A DNA stretch of 48,498 bases from Zygnema circumcarinatum (Eukaryota; Streptophyta; Zygnematophyceae; Zygnematales; Zygnemataceae): positions 3,888,284 to 3,936,781 of the forward strand of contig CM074807.1 of NCBI GenBank assembly GCA_037447605.1, read 5' to 3'. Shown piece by piece: positions 1 through 12,196 of this stretch. The translations under genes and the position numbers were made by a program. The notes beneath the pieces were generated by a model. The model saw only the letters and a program-made list of their open reading frames with translations. It did no database searches and was not told where the DNA came from. Position 1 is the first letter of the stretch; each line of letters begins with the position of its first letter.

Positions 1-48
<48 letters not shown>

Positions 49-57
49 AGAGAGAGG
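1..57. repeat. (GA)n microsatellite, cut by window edge
   Basis: Nearly pure GA dinucleotide run reaching the left edge, so its true length is unknown. It is one of several GA/CT tracts in the window. Confidence 0.95.
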
Positions 58-764
58 GGAGAGGACCGGAGAGGTGAGAATTGAAGCTGAGGAAGTTCAA
101 AAAATAAAAATAAAAATCTGCCCTATTTCAAGAGGTGGTGAGAAGCTCCTCAGTTAAATGTTTCCACATGAACATTCGGCAGTTTATTTGAATAAGCATC
201 TTTGGAGCTTCCCACCACTCTGCTCCAATTCAAAGAACCGCGGCAACCTTCTGCCACACCTATGATAATCTGCTGCATATTATAAATCAGTGATAAGCTA
301 CGTAAGAATACCAAGTACAAGAGGGCGACCAAAAATAGGACCAAATTAAGTGGTGAAGAAACCCACTGCACTACCAAATGCTTGAGAGGGTTCACAGATC
401 TCATCATGTTCCAAAAATCAGCTGAATTCACATAAGCCTAAAGGATATCATTTTGCACACTCTAGGAAGACCTCTAAGAGTGAAAGCACTCTTTGGCTCT
501 ATGAATGCCAAGGGCTTCATAGAAATGAATGCTGAAACTTTAGCGGGTAGATGATAGTGATCGGTAGGTTTCAATAGGCTTAAATAAGACTGGTGTTAGC
601 TAGTGTGAAACAGGGGAGACAAAATCATAGAGCAGGTAGAGCAGATAGAGCAGGTAGAGGAGGTTCAACGGAATTCAGTAAGGAGATACGGACCTGCATC
701 ATTTCCCTCGAATGCAGCTTCCAGAAATTTCGTCCACGGAGAGTGCTGAGTCGACTGAAAATTC
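58..764. other. Region 3' of NOC3, no supported gene
   Basis: This stretch lies downstream of the NOC3 stop codon on the minus strand. A 93-codon open frame on the minus strand (150-431) has one hydrophobic segment, but I see no family resemblance and no splice-site support, so I treat it as probably non-coding. Part of the region is likely NOC3 3' UTR. Confidence 0.4.
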
Positions 765-1574
765 TCACATCCGTCCCCGCTCCCTCTTCAAACTTTGCTT
801 TTTTGTTTTAGCGACACCATTCTTTGAGCTCCTGCTTACAACCCCATTTAAATTTTTAGACCCCTTCTGCTTCTCCTCGGACCTCTTCTTCAAATATTCT
901 GCAATCAGCACCTCCTCTCTGCTGCTTCTGTTGAGCTCCCTCCTCAATCTTGCGTTCTCCCGAAAGTCCCTCGAATCCCTGAAATATGACCTGAACAACT
1001 GCTCCATTTCGAGAGTGTCCCTCCCTCCCTCTCTCTCACTCGTCAAAACTCCCTCCATTCCCTCTTCTCTACCAACACTCCCTCGCACAACTCCTTCAAC
1101 ACTCCATCTACTCGTTGAACGGAAGTCTTCCACACTCCCCCCCTCTAACAGAGCCCGAAACTGAAGTGTCATAGCATCTGCTACCCTCTTTCGCCCCTTT
1201 GCCTTTCCCCCAAGAGAGGGAGGCTCTATACCCGGCCGAAAACCACCAGTAAGAGTGCTGTAGTTTGCAACAGCAGCTGTAGGAGTCATACTTGGCTGGA
1301 GAATGGCTCCGCTGCCTTCTGCAAGTTTTGCAATATCTCGTGCTAGTCGAGCTACTGAAGGATGGTAGTGATTACAGAGAAGAGGAAGGTCCCAAAGCAC
1401 TGAAGAGAGAGCACCGCTAGTCTCGGGATCAGGGCCTTCGGGTCGATGGACCTGCACAGGATTACAATATGTTGTTATACATACATGAATGAATGAATGA
1501 AGAGATGTGAGGTTACAGTGCATTGTAGGTGGAACGAGCTGTACATGTTCGCAGCATAAGAGAGGGAGGGGGAA

Positions 1575-1633
<59 letters not shown>

Positions 1634-4600
1634 AAGAGTGAGAGAGAGAGAGGTGGGCAGTTGTGTTGTACTGCTTTTGCATATGCTGTTTCCAATCAAA
1701 TTTTCAAACTGTTTTCAATCAATCAGGGAGTTGTTTCAGTTAGCCACACATCAATCAGCTTGGACAGCGAGAGAGGCTTCTTGAAAACTTGCAAAAGTAG
1801 AAAAAGTTGAGGATACATACCGACACACCGATCAATGCTCCCCCCCCGCCCGGATCATTTTCCAGCATGTTTCGGCATTTTGAATGGCGTTGGAGCAGAT
1901 GCCTCACCAAAACTAGCACTGCACAAAATACCGAACACAATCAGTACATGATCTCTCCAACCAACCCTTTCAATGGTTCAAAATAACCGTTTGACGGCGC
2001 GTTCCCCCTACAGATCGACTACACCTTCTAGTCAACCAGCCCACTATTCATTTAGCTAAAAAGACAAGGGAAAACATCACCCTCAGTTTTGACCTCGTAG
2101 CTCACACCAAACAGCCATCTGAACTTCCGTCCCATCTAGCACCCCCCAATACCTCCCTTACATTATCCTCAGCAAAAGTGCTGCAAAGTGGCTGCTCCGT
2201 CACAACATCCCTACCCCAATGTTCAGTAGACTTGCAGTAGACTACTTTACTACTCTACTTTACTTTCAGTAGACTTGTCCCCCCAGCTTGAGTGTAGGAG
2301 AGGAGGACCCCTTACCCGCCATAGCTCTGCCTGAGTCGAAATGCAGAGCAGCCGCCGCCAGTCTCTTCACAAAAGCTGCACATCTTTGCAGGTCCGTCTG
2401 CCTCCCCTCCCACAGCATGGCCTGCAAAGCCTCTGCCAGCACTTCATAGCCGCTGCATCCACAACTTTTTTCATACAGGATTCAGCATGCTGAAGTGGAT
2501 CATATCATGTTTGTGCAAAATCATGCTATTGCAGCTAGGTAACATAGTCATACAGGATTCAGCATGCTGAAGTATGCTGTAGGATCATATCATGTTTGTG
2601 CAAAATCATCCTATTGCAGGGTAGGTAACATAGTCCGTTTCTGACTCCATCTCTACTGCCTGCCACATCCTAGAACAAACGACCAACATTGGTCTGAATG
2701 ATACATATGGACACCAAGAAACACGAACCAATCAGTGAAAGAATATCTTTTATTCCTTTAATTGTAGCTTCTACAACTCAAACATATGTATGGAACACGC
2801 AATCACCACAAGCTTTTCGTTTCATAAAATCAAGACAAAACAACAAGCTGCCTACCTTCATCCTGCAACAGTTTTCCATTTCACTGCATGCTGAGGATGT
2901 ACAAACCTGTTCACTAATGGAGCCTCCAGCAGCAAAGCATAGAGCTGCTTGTAAAACTCCCGGAGGTCGACATTCAGAGCATCCATATTGCTTTTCACAA
3001 TGCGAAATGCGACCAGACAGCAACCCAGCCTCTCCTCAACAGAAAGCTCCTCCTCCTCCTCCTCCTCCTCCTCCTCCTCCTCCTTCTCCTTCCCATCCCC
3101 CTCCAAAGGTTGCCCATCGCTCGTTTCGAGAACTGATAACCTTCCTTTCGCCAATCTTCTCAACACCTCCAAAATATCAGCCATGAAGTCAACACTGACA
3201 AGATGCGAGAACTTGGATAGCCCCTCCAAAGTAGTTTTTAGCAATGGACGGGGGCCGAGATGAGCTGCTCCTGATCCATCTGCTAGACTGCATAAAAGCA
3301 GCAATCGTGGTTCATTCAAAATAAGGATTAAAAGTAAGTCATCACCATGCAATGCATCGCATTTTCTAGTCTATTTTTCCCTCGGTTTCAGCCCCATATA
3401 TGAAACGCAAGTACTGTATTGCTCTAAGACTGGACGTATTACACTAAATATGCGTGCATTATCCCAGGACCTGTCTTGAAGAATGCAGACAACTCTCCTT
3501 GAAATGTGTATTTTTTTTCCAAGACTTTCAATGGGCAAGTTGTCAAAACTAAAAGCTTCTATATTTGCTCACATCATGGAAGTTGGCAAAAGGCTAGTTT
3601 TGAGGACACGGAAATATGTCTCAAAAACGGCAGTCAAAACTGCAGCTTGTGCCTGCTTGCGCTGCGATGCATCTGCCACCGCTTGAGACTCGAGAAAATC
3701 AGATGCAACCTGCAACCCCCTCTCATCCAACATCCCTTCATCAAACATGAACGGCTATGTCGATAAAGAACATGCACTGAAAGGAGCTGCACATGCAAAC
3801 TTAACCATAGTAGTCACCTTTGTAGTCTTATTAATCACGTTTCAGAGTAATAAGCTTAGAATAAGCTTAGCTATAGCGACGGAAACTTTTGACCTCTAAC
3901 CACTCCAACACCACTCAAACAAATCTGTTTCCTGACAAACTCACCTCCTTATGGAGCTTGGAAGAAAGTCGTTTTTTCTCAATTTTGCGCTGCCGTTTGG
4001 ACATGAGAGTGAGAGAGTTTTTTACATCTGCTGACATTTCCGGAGTTCCTGCATTGCGACCCCCCCCCTTCCCCTTCTTTCTGCCCCCTTTGGCCGATTT
4101 GTCGCCATCTGATCCTGAAGCACGCCCCAAGTCTTCATCAAATCGCAGCTGCAGGAACACCTGCAAAAAAAGGCAAGGTTGCAATTGGAGTAAAGTGAGT
4201 ACAACTGCATGGGTGAATGAATGGTCCAATGAAAATGAATGGTTCAAGGCATTTTGGATCCATTCTGCTACCATAACAACTCCTAGCGCAAAAGCTTGGC
4301 GGCTATGTGCTATATGTTTAAGCTCTAATGTGTCTAAATAGAGCGTAGCCAACGAGAGCTGAAAGGTGGTGTACAGATCGTTTAGGAAGGAAAACAAAAG
4401 GTGCAAATTCAACGGCATCAGATTTCTTGTATAGCAGGCGAAAGGCAGAGAGGTGGCACTCTCCTAGCAGCCGGCAACAAGCACATACTTGGAAACTCTC
4501 TCCTCCTACATGCACTTCTGTCAAAAAACTAGCTCGGGTATCGTAGGTTGTCAGTTTCCTTCAGTCTTGCAAACCAGAGTGTTGTTTCAGAATTCATTGA

Positions 4601-7600
4601 TGAGAGACTATTCTAGCATAGGGTTCATCTTTCCGGAAAATAGTGCATACCTCCACTGCTTGTGGGCGGACCATGCAATGTCGCTGCCTGACAAGATCTG
4701 CAATGAGCTGCACAACCTCTGCGGTAGCCTCTCCTCCATGGCGGCTCTCTCGCGCAAAAACTTCCTTCACAGCATTGCAGCATATGCAGCTGCACCGTTG
4801 AATTGAAATGACGGGAGCATATCCCCTTAACTGGATCAGAAAAGGAACCCTTCCATGCACTTTCTGAACTTTCGTCCCACTCTTTTCCCTCCCTCTCCCA
4901 TCTCTCTGAGCTCCTCCTCTATTCCCCGACCTTCCATTGTCCCCTTAACTGGATCAGAAAAGGAACCCTTCCAGGCAGTTTCTGAACTTTCATCCCACTC
5001 TTTTCCCACTCTCTCCCATCTCTCTGAGCTCGTCCTCTCTTCCCCGATCTTCCATCACCCTATATAGACGCCACTCATTTCTCTGACGGGTCTACTCAAC
5101 TCTCACTTCCCTCAGCTCTCTAACATCATATGACCTTCCCGTTTGACTCCATTAAGGCTTAAAGATCGGGTAGGAGGGCTTGTGCTCTAACCCATAAAGC
5201 TCTAAAACAGTATAGCTTGCTAGAAAAAGGAGTAAGCATTCCCCTTTCACATTGAACATTGCAAGAAGATTCAGTGGCTTTGCCTGCAGCTTACTCCTTA
5301 CCTGACCTCATTGTCGGCTGCATCCATTCGTGGAATAAGAGCACCAAGCAAACTTGTCCGAAAATTGAAGTGAGGTGCAGCTGCCAGTAATTGGCCCATG
5401 CATCGCAGGGCCAATACTCGCTTGGACGGCACCTTGGCCGCCTTCATCAGCCACTGAACATACATCTGCACAAGGGCTAGCGCACAAATAACCCCAAGGT
5501 ACAAACGATACGGATGAATGCCTTAACAAGAAACGGCTCTTACATGTTAGAGACGGCTTCCCATCGAAAAGTAATCTCCCAGTGTAAACAAAAAGGGATG
5601 GGAAGGCAAAGCTAACCGCAAACCGGTTCACTAAATCTCAAGTATCACAGCAGGAATTCCGTATAATGCCAGTAGTGAAGCAGTTTGGGTGGTCTTTGTA
5701 TGACTTTTCTGCAACTTTGCTTCACCCACCTGATACGCACGCAGGAGTGCCGCTTCATATTCGCGAAGTTTTCGGACTTCCTTAGAGACTGCCATAGCAG
5801 CTTCTTTGCCTGTGGGCAAACGAATTCGATATCCAGGCAGAATGTCTTTGAACACAGCAGCCAATGAAAGAACTGCAAGAGAGACCACCATATCATCGGC
5901 GTCTTCACACATTTCCTGCACAAAGATCGGAGAGTCATTAGAACATGCAGATCAACCCACCAAGATACAGTTAGGACCAGCAAGACCTGATACACAATAG
6001 AGTGAGGTGCTGCAAACGCACATATGGAGCGAGACGCTCATATAGACATCTAATTGGATTTGCTACAACAATGAGGAAAGAATGAAACAAAAAAAAAAAA
6101 TGAAACAATGAGGAAAGTGTTAGGGTTCTTCAGCAAAACTGATAGTGAAAAGTTGAAATATTTATCACCTGAAGTTCCTTCAAGTGTCCAATGTGGGTTT
6201 CAGGGTCTGTCAGGAGAGCTGTTCCAAGCTCTGCCATTCGCAGCCTCGACTTTTCTCGTCTTTTTTCCACACTAATCTCCTGCTCCAGCTCCTTCTCAAC
6301 AGCAGCCTGCCAATCCGACTTGCACAAAAAATAAGATACAGTAAAGGAATTTCCCAATATACAGACATTCACCATGTTAGTTGCAGTTGCCATAGACTCA
6401 AAGTTTCACACAAGCATCCACAGATTCTGCGTTCTGAGTTCTGAGTTCCTGTGCTATACGTTTATTGCACATTCATGACTTACCAATTCCTGATGCCTAG
6501 AAGTCTCAAAGGCATCACCTTTGTCCTCCTCCTGGTCCAGCGTCCCATTCTCGGTCCTTTTCTTCCTGAGCTCCTTCAGTTTTCGCTTCTCTTCCTTGCG
6601 CAGCTTCTTTGTGGGTTGTCCTTGTGCAGGTTCTTCCTCTTCTGCAGTTGCATGGTCAACTTCTGCACTTTCTTTGCCTCTTAGGACAGCTCGGCGCTCC
6701 TCAAGTGTCGCAGGACCGTCTCCTGCAAATCGGAATAAAGGCTGTCAATAAGCATTATTGACAACGTAAGCATTCTGCACAGACCCCAGGTCCCCTATGA
6801 AGTAAAAACAAGTCTTTCAAACAGAGAGGATGGAAAAGAGCTCTAAACAACACTCCTGCATAAGTGAAACTATATTTGCATTCAACCAGAAACCTAGTTA
6901 TCATTTGAACACAGAGCCAGCTATGGTCTCCGCAAATCGACTAATAACCTGGCAAAGCTATCAGATCAATGCACACAGATCGAAGGTTATTGACGCTAAA
7001 AGTTTGAGCTTGTCAAACCTAACGCATGGCTATTTGGTTTTGTACTCAATACGGCAACTTGCTACATAATCCACTATGCAATTCAACACCCCAAAATCAA
7101 ACTCAGACTGAACGCATCAAAAGCCGTCCACGGCCTACAACATCAGAGAATGCAGAAATATGTCAAAAAAAAAAAACTAGAAGAATAATCTCGGAGTAAG
7201 AACCTATCACATATTGCTCGTCCAACTATGCATCCCCCTATATGGAAGAAAGGGGTGGGGGCGAGGGATCTTGGCATTAAGTTACATATGTGATGTTGCC
7301 TGCCATAGAGGCAACATTCACAGTCACCGAATACACAGGACATGTCACTAAACTTTCCGACTCCCAATACTCAAAGAAGGGTCAACAGCATGTTCCAAGC
7401 CAAGACAAGCGCTTCACCGACAAGGACAAGACCATCTCACGATGACGATCACCTTCTACCAAGCTAATCATGGCCACATAGGCAAAGTCCCACCTTGCTC
7501 GTCAGTAAATATCTGGCGTCCGTACACAAGCTTTCCATCCAAAGTCTTGACAGGGAGAGCATCCACGGGGTCCACAGAGATCCCTCGTCCCGTTCCATCT

Positions 7601-8642
7601 TCCTCCCTCTCTACTGTCCGTCTCGCCTTTTTCTCGTACTCTTCCTCTAAGTTTTCCTGTCGTGCCTTCTTCTGCGGCCGAACTTCGTCAGGCTTCTTCG
7701 AGCCCACCGCTCTGAGCCCTCCACAAAAAATATCCAGGAATCCAAAACCCTGTGAAAAAACGGCTACTGAATCACACAATTGGTGGAGAAGTTATACTTT
7801 CCATTAACTCTAAGCCTGGCGATTTAATTTCACTTACAATAAAATGAAGTGGACTGAAGAGCCAATGAAAACGCACTTTGAAATGAGAACATTACCGGGA
7901 GCCCCTGAAGAGCTACTAAACCAGCTTGGTTGCAACCGATAGCATGTTGAAGAACACTAAGAATCATGCATGCCTAGCCTTGCTTGCATAAAAGGTTTAG
8001 GCTAAGGTGTATCAAGAGTCCATTTCATAGAAAGTACATGAAAACTTCCGTGAAATGAAGAAAAGGAAAAAACAGTTTAAACCGTCTGTTTGGACGATGC
8101 TCAGCAGAGTTTTAGCAGCAGTTCAGTTTTGTTCAAGTTCAGATATCGAAAATGGCTTGCTGTACCTGTCAAGCTCCTCCTTGTTCAGCTTCGACAAAAA
8201 ACTCGAGTACTTCCCATGGCTCTCGAAAAAGGCCAAATCGTCTTCTGACACCTCGACCTCCTCCTCCACGTCCACGAGAGGCGGTGGCTCGATCACAGGC
8301 GGCCCCAGCTGCGCGAGCAGATGGATAGCTGTCAGCTTCTTGCAAGCTCACCCTCACCGATGCGCCCTACACAGAAACCCTCAACAGAGCTTCAGCTCCA
8401 TTCACTACTTCCCTCCAGCAACAATACTCCCCTCTCAAAGCACCTAAATGACACACCACACAGCCTCACCACACTCCCTCCCCCCCCCAATCATGACTCG
8501 CTTTCAAAAGCTCCAACAATGCAGCAGCATAGGACAAGTGTTTTATGCTAACGCAGACCCTAAATTGCCCCTCGTTCCTGTCAACCATCTCCCCCCTCGG
8601 GAATCCCCAAACACCCACCTTTCTCTTCGCCCTCTGCCCCAT
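765..8642 (-). CDS. NOC3: NOC3 homologue, nucleolar complex protein 3 (14 exons)
   Basis: Predicted 972-residue nucleolar protein of the NOC3/CBF-MAK21 family, which in yeast and plants partners NOC2 in 60S pre-ribosome maturation and transport. Exons in transcript order: 8642-8619, 8308-8166, 7711-7494, 6722-6484, 6318-6169, 5915-5730, 5465-5302, 4789-4651, 4160-3945, 3709-3573, 3287-2907, 2452-2316, 1918-1821, 1451-765. All joins use GT-AG sites and keep phase. The start MGQRAKRK is a short basic exon like the family's lysine-rich N-terminus. Family-like blocks follow: VDPVDALPVKTLDGKLVYG, CCNAVKEVF, AVFETYFRVLKTSL, VLAEALQAMLWEGRQTDL, KCRNMLEND and ALSSVLWDLPLLCNHYHPS, the last from the C-terminal CBF/NOC domain. 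Exon 11 carries a Glu run encoded by a CTC/GAG repeat. The C-terminus is rich in Lys and Arg. The first exon and the exon 3 acceptor (7712) are the least certain joins. Confidence 0.9.
1573..1652. repeat. Imperfect (GA)n tract in last NOC3 intron
   Basis: GA repeat with a few G, C and A interruptions, lying between NOC3 exons 13 and 14. In the NOC3 transcript it reads as a long CU polypyrimidine tract upstream of the acceptor at 1452. Confidence 0.95.
2474..2634. repeat. Tandem duplication (~80 bp x2) in NOC3 intron
   Basis: Two adjacent copies begin with CATACAGGATTCAGCATGCT and end near GGTAACATAGT (about 2474-2550 and 2551-2634). The second copy has a small insertion after GCTGAAGTA. The pair sits in the intron between exons 11 and 12. 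Confidence 0.85.
3052..3086. repeat. CTC trinucleotide repeat coding poly-Glu in NOC3
   Basis: In-frame trinucleotide repeat inside NOC3 exon 11. On the coding strand it gives GAG codons and a run of about 12 Glu after Lys-Glu-Lys. Confidence 0.9.
4822..5056. repeat. Tandem duplication (~117 bp x2) in NOC3 intron
   Basis: Two adjacent copies (about 4822-4938 and 4939-5056) each start with CCCCTTAACTGGATCAGAAA and end with CCCCGA(C/T)CTTCCAT. They differ by a handful of substitutions. They lie in the intron between NOC3 exons 7 and 8. Confidence 0.9.
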
Positions 8643-9185
8643 CAGGGCCCCCCCGGTACTCCGCCGCAGAGAAACAGCAGCCCTGCAACCTCACTTCCTC
8701 TTCTCCCTTATGAGAACCCTAAAATCCAGCGAGCGATGGCCTCCCCTCCCACTGTCTCCGCTGCACCGAAAACCATGAGAGCTCTCAAAGAGGGAGAGCG
8801 AGAGAACGAGGGAGTGAGGAGAAGGCGGCGCTGTGAGCTTCTCTATTGCGAGCTCATGTTGGGCATCGGCCAATAGAATGTCGCCACGTGTACACACAGA
8901 TGCACGTGATTGGTTGAGCGCTTCGCAAGTGCTCACTCTGAACCGGCGGCGGCTCTCGTGACAGGAGGGCCGTCGGATCTGTGCGGGGGCGGGGGGGGCT
9001 CATCGGACGGCGGGGAGCAGGGCAATGGAGGGGAGAAAAAAAAAAGCTGTTGATCTTCGGATCGACCAAAGATCACTCGCCCCTCGTCAGGTCCACATTG
9101 ACTTTTTTGGTCTATTTTTTAAGTTGAACCGATGCCTGAACTTATTGAACTTCCCTTATCCGCGGAGCCGCCTTCAGACCTCTCG

Positions 9186-9276
<91 letters not shown>

Positions 9277-9374
9277 GTAGGGTTGGAGTAGTGTTGGGAG
9301 TGGTTCAGTGCAGGAAGGTATATTGGCGGCAGTCGCTGCCCGTTTCTTTTTGTTCTGCTGCTTGCAAGAAAACC
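8643..9374. promoter_or_regulatory. Divergent promoter, NOC3 (-) / unknown gene (+)
   Basis: 732 bp separate two divergent start codons, so this is likely a shared promoter region. It holds a CACGTG box near 8885, GC-rich sequence at 8940-9020, and a (CT)n leader tract next to the plus-strand gene. I see no clear TATA box. Confidence 0.5.
9188..9273. repeat. (CT)n tract in leader of the 9375 gene
   Basis: Pure CT dinucleotide run of about 85 bp, ending roughly 100 bp before the plus-strand ATG at 9375. Plant 5' leaders and core promoters often carry CT/GA tracts, and BBR/BPC proteins bind GA repeats. Confidence 0.95.
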
Positions 9375-11022
9375 ATGCGGGGCCTGCGGAACCGGCCTAG
9401 GCGTGAGCAGGAGGAGAGGAAGAACCAGTTCGAGAAGCATGCGTTGAAAGCTACAACATCAGAGGTGGGATCATCTTTCACATTTTTTAAATTTAGTTCA
9501 GAAGGGGTTTCTGCAGGTGCTTGACAGGTTGGTGTTTGTTCGTCGAAGAAAAATGTCAACACGCGAAGGGCAACAGGTTGGCATGTTGCATGAGGCAAGG
9601 AATAGAATAGGATAGGTATAGAATAGGAAGGTCATAGTGCGTCTAGGGAGTAAGGAGGTCCATTTGAGAGCAGCGTGTTTAATTTCAAAGAATCTATTCT
9701 CGCTTGCGCTGCAGTGACGGAGAAAGTGGGAGTATCTAAGGGTACCCTTGGGGCTATTTTACTCGATTCTTTCCAAATATTGGTCCAAATTCTCCAAATA
9801 CATGCTGGCTAGTGGTTATAATTAGGGTGAGACAAGCGTTCGGTGGCATTCCCCAGACTTCCCCCTGCTTTTCCCTGCTTCCTGGGTTTGAGTGATACGT
9901 TACCCTTCGCAGCCGCTTACACAGTTGGAATCGTCTTCAATCTTTACAACAGGCATTACGGCTGCTTTAGACCCCCCTAGCCGTCTGATTTTAGCTAAGG
10001 GAATTGTCAACTGTCACGCATACTTGCTCCTTTTTGCAATGTCTTGAGAATGAGCATGCATAATTCTGATTCTGAGGTCAATTTGCGGCGACTTTGACAG
10101 GATGGAGCAACACACATACATCAAGCGGGTCCAGTGGTGCAGAGGCAGCCCGGACGTCGAGATGATGCCAACCCCATGTTTGAGTTTGATCCTGAAATTG
10201 CGGCAGCCTTCTCACGCAATGTGCAGGTCAGTTTCTAATCCGAATCCGGGGTAGGCCATTTTGCGAAGATTAGGTGAAAAAAGCGAATGCTGTGCTGCTA
10301 TGCGTTCGGTGTCCTTTACCTTGAAACCTTTATATGCCTTGACTTCTCCTTTAGCCTATAATGGATTCACTCTCTCTCTAATACCTTGAAGGGCGCTCCA
10401 CCTAACTTGATTTTATACCTCCGTGGTTTCGGTTTGGCTCACTCCCTGCAGTTTTTCAAACGTGTCTTCACCATTGACACCCTCCTACAGCCTCTCCCTA
10501 CGCCTGTGAGGCGTGGAATTGCTCGAAGTGTACATTCCTTCACTCGAATCTTCACCCAGTTTTTTGGTGAGTGGCGGTTTACCTCGACCTGCGGAGAAGG
10601 AAGCCCGTAACCTAACCCATTTTATGCTAAATGGCGGGGTGGGAAAGGACATGAGCTCTTGGAAAACGCTGATTTCTGTTAAGTGAAGGTAGATGCTGGC
10701 AGGGCCAATCTTTTGGTGAAGTAAAGGCCTTGCTGTAACTTACTGGCCATTGCTGAAGTTCAATACTTAAACTCACAAGTGAACCCTTTTGCAAGATTCT
10801 GAGGAGGTGAAATGACTGCCAATGCAGACCAACGAGGCATTGTCAATGCTCAGAAAGCCTTGGGACTGCGGCCAGGAGAAGCAGACCGCAGGCGGACACT
10901 GTCTCGCTAGAATTGCTTGCTTGCAGGGGAAGGATGGTGATAGGCAGAAGAAGTTCCACATGTATGGAGGCCTTATTAACCTGGAGACCCTTCACCCTTT
11001 TTGTCGTCACAACTGGCTATGA
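9375..11022 (+). CDS. Unrecognised small gene, at least two exons
   Basis: Function unknown. Exon 1 is 9375-9464, starting MRGLRNRPRREQEERKNQFE, very basic and charged. Exon 2 is 10101-10226, flanked by CAG and GTCAGT, and encodes an acidic-aromatic patch MFEFDPEIAAAF. Both exons are multiples of three and both have good splice sites, which is why I call this a gene. A third exon is ambiguous. An acceptor at TGCAG before 10828 continues in phase to a stop at 11020-11022 (ending FCRHNWL). A second open frame over the same bases, starting at ATG 10811 and containing QRGIVNAQKALGLRPGEAD, looks more protein-like but does not join in phase. The whole product would be about 135 residues. The CT-rich leader and the divergent NOC3 promoter support transcription. 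It could also be a longer gene with exons I missed. Confidence 0.4.
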
Positions 11023-12196
11023 AGCAGCATTACCCCTTCAGCTGTAGGGCATTGGGGAGAAGAAAACACAGCTTGCAGTTTTTGTCAATGCGCACCCTCT
11101 GGTGATTCTAGTTTGGTCTTGACGAAGGGGAATTCAAATGGCTCAAATCTTGGCTATGCGCCCTCTATTTAGCAAGTGCGCTATGTTAGGTTAAAATGCC
11201 TTCGGTTGGAGGAACAACACAATTCCTTCAAGGCAAAGTTAAAATGTATTGAAGAGTGTATTTTACCCTAGTTTATGAACTCTGATTCTTTTCGCGCAGT
11301 CTCCTTCCTCCCCCTTTCTCCATCTTTCTCCTCCAGTTATACTCCTCGTGCTGAGAGCGGCCCTTGTTTAGTGCCTGCCCAGCGCGTTACCTCTCAGCTT
11401 CCCCTCAACTTGCATGCATGGGTCACCTTTGCTGTTTATCCCTGCCGTGTTAGGGCTAATGCTCTCAAAATTGGGATGTCCTCATATTGATGTCAGTAGC
11501 TCAGTTGATGCAGGGTTGCATTGTGGGGGTGGCCACTTCCAACCAATGCGTTGTGGGAGTTCTTCATGCATAAGATGAAGTGTATGAGCAGTCGGTGCAC
11601 CAAATTCGGTCGCCACAATGTGGACAGTCGTAATTCCTTGCACAGCGCCAATGAACACATGCATTGCGAGCTTGCAAGCTGTAATGTTGCAATTCGACCT
11701 GCATGTTTTACCCACAAAAAGCACAAGATTTTCATCCCCCCTCAGCCCCGTCTTGCCAACAATGCATTACGGGATGATCGGTCTCCTTCGCCTCTACCGT
11801 AGCGAGAATGACAAAATTTTGCCAATCTCCTCAGAGTGAAGGTCGTCTCATTCATGGCGACAAACAAAACCTGTTCATGTTGCAAAGTGGACCAAAGTGG
11901 AGTGCTATTCATTCTTAGGCCAACCTTTTTCCTCGCATTGCAGACCGCAGTCCACACAGGGACACATAAGTACCGGCACAAGCTGCATAGCCTGTCACTT
12001 TCTGCATCGCGAGCTGAGCCGTAGTTGTCGTGCACAGCAGACGCAGACTTTTGAAAAAAAGAGAAAAATAGAAAGTGTTCCTGCAGCTCTGTCCTGCTGT
12101 CTTGTCTGCTTCTGTGACGTAGCAGAGCAGTATTGAAATACTTGGATTCTTGAGGCAGAATTTTGGCAGTAAGGATTGGCAGAGGCGGATTCAGCC
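11023..12196. other. Intergenic, no supported gene
   Basis: Between the unknown gene and UBLCP1. Open frames here are short, unspliced and overlapping on both strands with no recognisable protein. The last part presumably holds the UBLCP1 promoter and leader. Confidence 0.4.

Noticed and set aside
150-431. 93-codon minus-strand frame with one hydrophobic stretch
   Set aside because: No family match, no splice support, and it may lie in or beyond the NOC3 3' UTR.
11490-11530. tRNA-like TAGCTCAGTTG near 11497
   Set aside because: Matches an A box, but no B box or cloverleaf follows at the right distance.
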